Assembly: GCA_024291935.2 (NCBI GenBank)
Contig: CM044305.1
Span: 88,590,397-88,654,396, forward strand
From: Okapia johnstoni
Lineage: Eukaryota > Chordata > Mammalia > Artiodactyla > Giraffidae
DNA length: 64,000 bases
Direction: 5' to 3'
Shown here: piece after piece, positions 58,610 to 64,000 of the stretch
Numbering within the stretch: position 1 is the stretch's first letter
Layout of the letters: every line of letters starts with the position of its first letter
Position numbers and translations under genes: made by a program
Notes under the pieces: generated by a model
The model's input: the letters and a program-made list of their open reading frames with translations, nothing else
Told to the model about the DNA's origin: nothing
Database searches by the model: none

Positions 58610-59800
58610 TCAAAGAAGTGTTCCTGAAGACTGAGCTCCGCTTCCAAAGTGGATCCTGAATTGGTAGGAACCTCTGCCCAGCCTGGCAGACTCAATCTGG
58701 CCTGGTTTTTAGTTCTTTGGAAGTGATTTGTCCTGGGATTTACCTGCAGCTCTTTATTGCATCATTACAATACAGTTTTTTTTAATGTCTTGGGTACACT
58801 AAGATTATTATGGAAAAATACAAATTAAAAAATTGGTATATTAAACAGAAAGCAAAGAGAGAAAAATCCAAAATGTTCATCAGTAACACCATGTTTGGGA
58901 TTGGTTTTGCTGTTCGGTGGTGAACTTTAAGAAAATAAACCAGATGTCATTGAAACAAATTAAATGTCCTTCATAGGGGACTGGTTAAATAAACTGCAGT
59001 ACAAGGAAGTACTATATAGATGTTAAGAAAAGAATACGACAAATCAATATAAGGAGTGATTTCCAAGCTATATTGTTAACTGAAAACAGATAAAGAGGGA
59101 AAAAACAGTGTCAAAAGTACCATATCATTTGTGATATATTTATATATGCATAGGATAATAGAATATCTCCAGAGTGATACACAAAAATTGGAAATAATGA
59201 ATGCTCCTGGGAAAGACAAATGAGTGACAAGGCTGGGATGGAGACTTCCTTTTCACTATCTCTTTATACCATTTGTTTATACCATCTGAATTTTTACCAT
59301 ATACCTGTATTACCTGTTAAAAATATTTTTAGTTATACAGTGCTTTACATTTTTTAATATTTTAAATATATGACTTTATTTAATATACATGCAATTCAGG
59401 TAGTAAATCTTGTGCCTTTCTCATGGAGAACTTCAAACTGGTTTCTGCTCAACCTACTTTCCAGCTTCCCCTCTCTCCACTCCCTGCACACTCTAGACAC
59501 ACCTTAGAGAAGACTGATCTACACTTTCCCTCTCTCCTGCCAGCAGGGCCTCCAACTCCACTCTCACTCTCCTCTAATTAATGTAACTAGGTACTGTGTT
59601 CCATAATTACAGGGTTTGTCAGTGAAATCAATAGTTGCCTCCCTTGCGACAATGACATTTTAGCTCCCTCAATTTCCCCAGAGCCCAGCAGCTTCTCTGT
59701 GCCATCAAAACTCCCAAGATTATTAACATGTTCCTTGGCTCTCACTCATGTTCACGCATGCAAGTAAATGAGCAGATTCTCAAATCACACGATTTCATAC
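58610..59800. other. Unassigned sequence
   Basis: AT-rich, possibly old L1 around 58940-59330 (actggttaaataaactgcag). No gene seen. Confidence 0.4.
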
Positions 59801-59801
59801 A

Positions 59802-60043
59802 CCCTATCCATGATTATTGTTGTTATTTAGTCGCTAAGTTGTGCCCGACTCTTTTGCAACCCCATGGACTGTAGCACGCCAAGCTCCTCTGTCCATTGGA
59901 GTTCCCAGGCAAGAATAGTGGAGTGGGTTGCCATTTCCTTCTCCAGGGGATCTTCCCGACCCAGGGATCAAACCCATGTCTCCTGCTTGGCAGACAGATT
60001 CTTTACTGCTAAGCCACCTGGGAAGCCCCTATCCATGATTATT
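59802..60043 (-). mobile_element. Bov-tA SINE with perfect 17-bp target-site duplication
   Basis: SINE at 59819-60026 between identical ccctatccatgattatt copies (59802-59818 and 60027-60043). Confidence 0.97.
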
Positions 60044-60102
60044 TGGAGATAATGTTACAATCAAGTATGTATTTTTAAGACTTTATCAAGGTATAGTTTC
60101 CG

Positions 60103-60343
60103 TTCAGTTCAGTTCAGTCGCTCAGTCATGTCCGACTCTTCGCGACCCCATGACCACAACACGCCAGGCTTCCCTGTCCATCACCAACTCCCAGAGCTTA
60201 CTCAAACTCATGTCCATCGAGTCGGTGATGCCATCCAACCATCTCATCTTCTGTCGTCCCCTTCTCCTCCTGCCTTCTATCTTTCCCAGCATCAGGGTTT
60301 TTTCCAATGAGTCAGTTCTTCGTATCAGGTGGCCAAAGTATTG
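60103..60343 (-). mobile_element. BovB 3' end fragment
   Basis: Minus-strand BovB terminus (gttcagttcagttcagtcgc ... gtcagttcttcgtatcaggt), about 240 bp. Confidence 0.95.
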
Positions 60344-60544
60344 TTTACATATTACAAGGTATTGTTTACATAATACAAAATCCAGCATTGTATGCCTATG
60401 GTTACATGATTTTTAGTAAATATAAAGAGTTATATTTTTTAATTATGTTTTTTTATGTATCCTTTTGATGATGACCTGAAGAACCTAACATAAGATATCC
60501 TACATCATATCAGGTTTCTGATATGACTCAATTTCTTTCTTCTT

Positions 60545-60677
60545 TTTTTAAAAACGTTTTATTTTTTGGTCACTCCACGTGGCCTGTGGGATCCTGGTTC
60601 CCTGCTCAGGGATTGAATCCATGTCCCCTGCATTGTAAGCGTGGAGTCTTAACCACTGGACTACCAGAGAAGTCCCT
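60545..60677 (-). mobile_element. CHR-type SINE
   Basis: gatcctggttccctgctcag to ccactggactaccagagaag on the minus strand. Confidence 0.85.
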
Positions 60678-60849
60678 CAATTTCTTTCTTCTGACTTCAA
60701 CACCCAAATTTGTTTCCTGCCCTACTCCTTAATGAAAGAGATCTAATTCTATTGTTCCTTAAAACCAGAGCATGTTAGAATTGGTAGGACCCTTAGAAAT
60801 CAACTAGAGATGGGAAAAGTTTGCCTAAAGTCATATAATAGGTAAATTG

Positions 60850-61107
60850 CAGCTGCTGCTGCTAAGTCACTTCATTCATGTCCAACTCTGTGCGACCCCA
60901 TAGGTGGCAGCCCACCAGGCTCCCCCGTCCCTGGGATTCTCCAGGCTAGAACACTGGAGTGGGTTGCCATTTCCTTCTCCAATGCATGAAAGTGAAAAGT
61001 GAAAGGGAAGTCGCTCAGTCGTGTCCGACTCTTAGCGACCCTGTGGACTGGAGCCTATCAGGCTCCTGCGTCCATGGGATTTTCCAGGCAAGAGTAGTGG
61101 AGTGGGG
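60850..61107 (-). mobile_element. BOV-A2 (dimeric) SINE
   Basis: Two Bov-A units in the minus orientation linked by ccaatgcatgaaagtgaaaa, with a short (GCT)n tail at the left, inserted in an MIR-like context. Confidence 0.93.
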
Positions 61108-61109
61108 CA

Positions 61110-61915
61110 ATAGCAGAGTCAGGGCTAAAATCCAGGATTCTTTCCCTTAGCCCCCAAAACTTCAAATTATTGGACAGAGCCTCTTCTCTTAAGTGTTGGT
61201 AGTGTCCTGGAAATCAGTACACCAACTACCATCAATCAATTTGTCCAGCTAAATCTAAAGATCTGATGATGGAGGAAGGGCTTGGGTTGAGGGTGGGCCT
61301 AGAAAACAGGTACGAAATATAAGCTCTTTCCTTCACGATTCTTCTGGGTGAATTTCTTTCTTCTAATTTAGCATGATTAACCAAGATAGGTTCTTTTCTG
61401 TCCAGGGAAGGACCTTATAATCACTAGTCAAGAGTATCTAGTATTATTATTATTATTGCATTTTCTACAGCATATGTTAACAAGATGTGAAGGTGGTATG
61501 AAACAGTAGAAAATGAAACCAACAAAGTCACTGCTTCTTGCTTTTGTCAAAAGTTATGCTAAAATTAGCCTCTATTCCCCACGGATTTGAGCCAGCAAAA
61601 GCAATTTCGCTTCTCATTTTGTTTTTCTAGCGATCAGTTTGTAACAATTAAGCTATTGGTGATAAAGCAAGAAGTACACTTTATATATTTTTATGACCAA
61701 ACCACATTGTTTTCTAACTTCAATGATAGTAGATTTTTTATGTATAAAGATATTCATCAGAATTTTTATGAGTGAAATCTTAGAATTAGAAGTTATTAAA
61801 TAAAATATGATAATTCCATAAAAGAGAATTTTATGCATCCATTAAAGTTACGTTTTCAAATATTTTGTTCATTTTTTAAAATGTTTTCCCAGGTGTGTCT
61901 TAGAGATGATGATGA
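61110..61915. other. Unassigned AT-rich sequence
   Basis: No gene. A short (ATT)n run lies near 61443-61458. Confidence 0.4.
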
Positions 61916-61917
61916 GA

Positions 61918-62055
61918 TTTTTAAAATATTTATTTATTTGGCTGCACCAGGTCTTAGTTGTAGCATGTAGAATCTGGTTCCCTGACCAGGGATCAAACCT
62001 GGGCCCCCTGCATTGGGAGTGCAGAGTCCCAGCCACTGAACCATCAGTGAAGTTT
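61918..62055 (-). mobile_element. CHR-type SINE
   Basis: ggctgcaccaggtcttagtt to cactgaaccatcagtgaagt on the minus strand, inserted in L1-like sequence that repeats on both sides (taaaagagaattttatgcag at about 62057, near-copy at about 61821). Confidence 0.85.
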
Positions 62056-62059
62056 ATAA

Positions 62060-62315
62060 AAGAGAATTTTATGCAGCCATTAAAGTCACATTTTCAAATA
62101 TTTTGTACATTTTTAGTTTCTTTACTGAGATATAATTTATATACCATAAAATTCACCGGTTTAAAGTGTATATATTCAAAGCTTTTTAGTGTATTTACAA
62201 AACTGTGGAATGATCACTGTAACCTAATTTTAGAACATTTTTCATCCCCCCAAAGAGAAACTTGCACCTATTAGCAGTCAGTCTCTATATCCCCAACCTA
62301 TAAATTTATAAGAAA
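62060..62315 (-). mobile_element. L1-like fragment
   Basis: Old L1 3' sequence (actgagatataatttatata, cataaaattcaccggtttaa). Confidence 0.6.
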
Positions 62316-62317
62316 AT

Positions 62318-62675
62318 ACAGAACTGCCCTGGTGGCACAGTGGATAGGAATTTGCCTGCCAATGCAAGGGACATGGGTTTGATCCCTGGGCCAGGAAAAA
62401 TCCACATGCTGAGGGCAACTAAAGCCCCTGTGCCACAATTACTGAGCCTGCGCTCTAGAGACCCCGAGCCACAACTAACGAGCCCCTGTGTCCCAACTAC
62501 TGAAGCCGGCGCACCTAGAGCCCATGCTCCACAACAAGAGAAGCCACTGCAATGAGAAGCCCATGCACCCCAACAAATACTGAGCCCCTGCTCACTGCAA
62601 CAAGAAAAAGCCCGCACGCAGCAGTGAAGACCTAGGGCAACCCAAAATAAATAAAGAGCTGTTTAAAAAAAAAAA
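62318..62675 (+). mobile_element. CHR-1-like long SINE
   Basis: Starts ctgccctggtggcacagtgg, continues with gatccctgggccaggaaaaa and the tail-domain text gagccacaactaacgagccc and gagaagccactgcaatgaga, then an A-run at 62665. Confidence 0.85.
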
Positions 62676-62689
62676 GAAAAATATAAATA

Positions 62690-63028
62690 ACTCAACAGAT
62701 GACTGGACAAAGGAAAGGCAATCACAGAATAGGAGATACAAATGAATAATACACATATGAAAAGATGTTCAGCTTGGTAGGTGATAAAGGAAATAGAAAT
62801 CAACACAAGAAACACTTTCCCCCTAATCAGATGGGCGGAAATGAAAAAGACTGATAACGTCTGGTACTAGTAAGAGTGTGGGGAAAGAGGTATCCTCAGA
62901 CACTGCTGGCAGGAGTCTGAATTGTTAACAACTGTTTTTGGAAAATAATCTGAATCCCTTTATTTACTCTTTTTAAAGCACATATCACTGGGGTCAGCAA
63001 CCCCACTTTGGAAATCTATCCTATAGTG

Positions 63029-63061
<33 letters not shown>

Positions 63062-63420
63062 AAGTCGCTTCAGTCGTGTCCGACTCTGTGCGACCCCATA
63101 GACGGCAGCCCACCAGGCTCCGCCATCCCTGGGATTCTCCAGGCAAGAACACTGGAGTGGGTTGCCATTGCCTTCTCCAGTGCATGAAAGGGAAAAGTGA
63201 AAGTCAAGTCGCTCAGTCGTGTCCGACTCTTCACGACCCCATGGACTGCAGCCCACCAGGCTCCTCCGTCCATGGGATTTTCCAGGCAAGAGTACTGGAG
63301 TGGGGTGCCATTGCCTTCTCCTCCTATAGTGACTAAAGGAGTATAAAGAACCAGTATGTAAGGGTTTATGTACAAGACTGGTTTCTACAGGAACTGCAAA
63401 TTGCAGAGCAGTGTATATAG
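62690..63420 (+). mobile_element. Old L1 3' fragment split by BOV-A2
   Basis: Plus-strand L1 with gaaaagatgttcagcttggt, aaccccactttggaaatcta and gtacaagactggtttctaca. It continues cleanly across the SINE at 63032-63321. Confidence 0.7.
63019..63334 (-). mobile_element. Young BOV-A2 SINE with perfect 13-bp target-site duplication and (GCT)n tail
   Basis: Dimeric SINE at 63032-63321 between identical tcctatagtgact copies (63019-63031 and 63322-63334). Its tail is an uninterrupted GCT repeat of about ten units (63032-63060). Confidence 0.97.
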
Positions 63421-63429
63421 TACGATCCT

Positions 63430-63620
63430 ACTTTTGTGCTGGGCACTGCTCTTGGCATAAGCAATACATGCCTACTTTCAGGCCTCCCAGCAACCCTATG
63501 AGGGCAGATAATAGTCTCACTCTCCGTGGAGAAGCTGGGGCTTGGAGAAGTGAAGCAACTTGCTTTGGGTCTTATACACAGCTACCAAATGGCAGAGCCA
63601 TGACTCATACCTAGGCCCAC
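63430..63620 (-). repeat. MIR SINE relic
   Basis: Reverse MIR order: aaccctatgagggcagataa, gagaagtgaagcaacttgct, cagctaccaaatggcagagc. Confidence 0.8.
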
Positions 63621-63624
63621 CTGG

Positions 63625-63965
63625 CCCCCAACCAAGATATCTGCCAAGAATGATAACTTCCTGGTTATCATTACCCTCCTTTATTGGGGGGGGGTTAATC
63701 TTTGGGGACATCGGTTTTTAAGATGCACTGTGAACTCCTGTCTCAATGAAAGGGGAGGAAGTTTGTGATGCTAGAATTGGGTGAAAGAATATTAAGTGGG
63801 GGATTGGATTGTGGGGAACATATAAAATTCATCAATTTATCCATCCAACAAATATGTATTAGCCTTTACTATATGACAGGTACTGTTTAAAGCATGGGGC
63901 TGGGATTCATCAATGATCAAACAGAGAAAAATCTCAGCCCTTAAAAACTTACCTTTGGTGGGGAT
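63625..63965. other. Unassigned sequence
   Basis: Nothing recognised apart from a short G-run near 63686. Confidence 0.4.
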
Positions 63966-64000
63966 GCTGCTGCTAAGTTGCTTCAGTCGTGTCCGACTCT
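63966..64000 (-). mobile_element. Start of a BOV-A2/Bov-tA SINE, cut by the window edge
   Basis: gctgctgctaagttgcttca then gtcgtgtccgactct: the minus-strand 3' end of another SINE. Confidence 0.9.

Overview
This is a vertebrate nuclear window, almost certainly from a ruminant bovid (cattle, yak, bison, buffalo, sheep or goat). The diagnosis rests on at least eight BovB (RTE-type) LINE copies, more than a dozen Bov-tA/BOV-A2 tRNA-derived SINEs, CHR-type SINEs and young bovid-type L1 3' ends, together with spliced genes and no operons. From family knowledge the main gene, AKAP17B, is X-linked in mammals, so an X-chromosome origin is likely. That placement is inference.

One multi-exon gene fills the first 29 kb, on the minus strand. 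Four coding exons match the splicing-factor/A-kinase-anchor family AKAP17 (exon 2 at 9024-8253, exon 3 at 6792-6605, exon 4 at 5101-4870, exon 5 at 3273-2197), with compatible splice phases and canonical GT/AG borders. A CpG island at 28.45-29.56 kb is the likely promoter and untranslated first exon. Joined, the exons give 750 codons, but exon 3 carries two long A-runs with an in-frame TAA between them. As given, the protein would stop at about residue 301, before its lysine/arginine-rich C-terminal half. The locus may be a young pseudogene, a polymorphic null, or intact with a misread homopolymer.

Intron 1 (9-28 kb) holds three BovB fragments, one of them inside an old MLT1-like LTR. It also holds SINEs, several L1 3' ends (one 5'-inverted), L2 and MIR relics, a 65-bp mariner-type MITE and a possible MER20-like fragment.

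From 29.6 to 43 kb the DNA is intergenic. At 31.66-36.77 kb is a near-complete BovB with GC-rich 30-bp tandem repeats at its 5' end and a 390-codon endonuclease frame. It is interrupted by two separate young L1 insertions, each with target-site duplications and a short 3'-transduced segment.

From 43.6 to 50.2 kb, pieces of one old minus-strand L1 have been split by five later insertions: a BovB, three Bov-tA SINEs and a 2.1-kb processed pseudogene of RCC1L (WBSCR16). An MLT1-like LTR with a CHR SINE follows.

From 52.1 to 58.4 kb an AT-rich low-complexity tract is divided by a BovB cluster in alternating orientation; one BovB is inserted in another and flanked by an 11-bp duplication. The last 6 kb are SINEs, MIR and old L1 sequence.

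I see no prokaryotic-style system, CRISPR array, tRNA, rRNA or intact virus. The interest here lies in AKAP17B decay and in the nested retrotransposon history.
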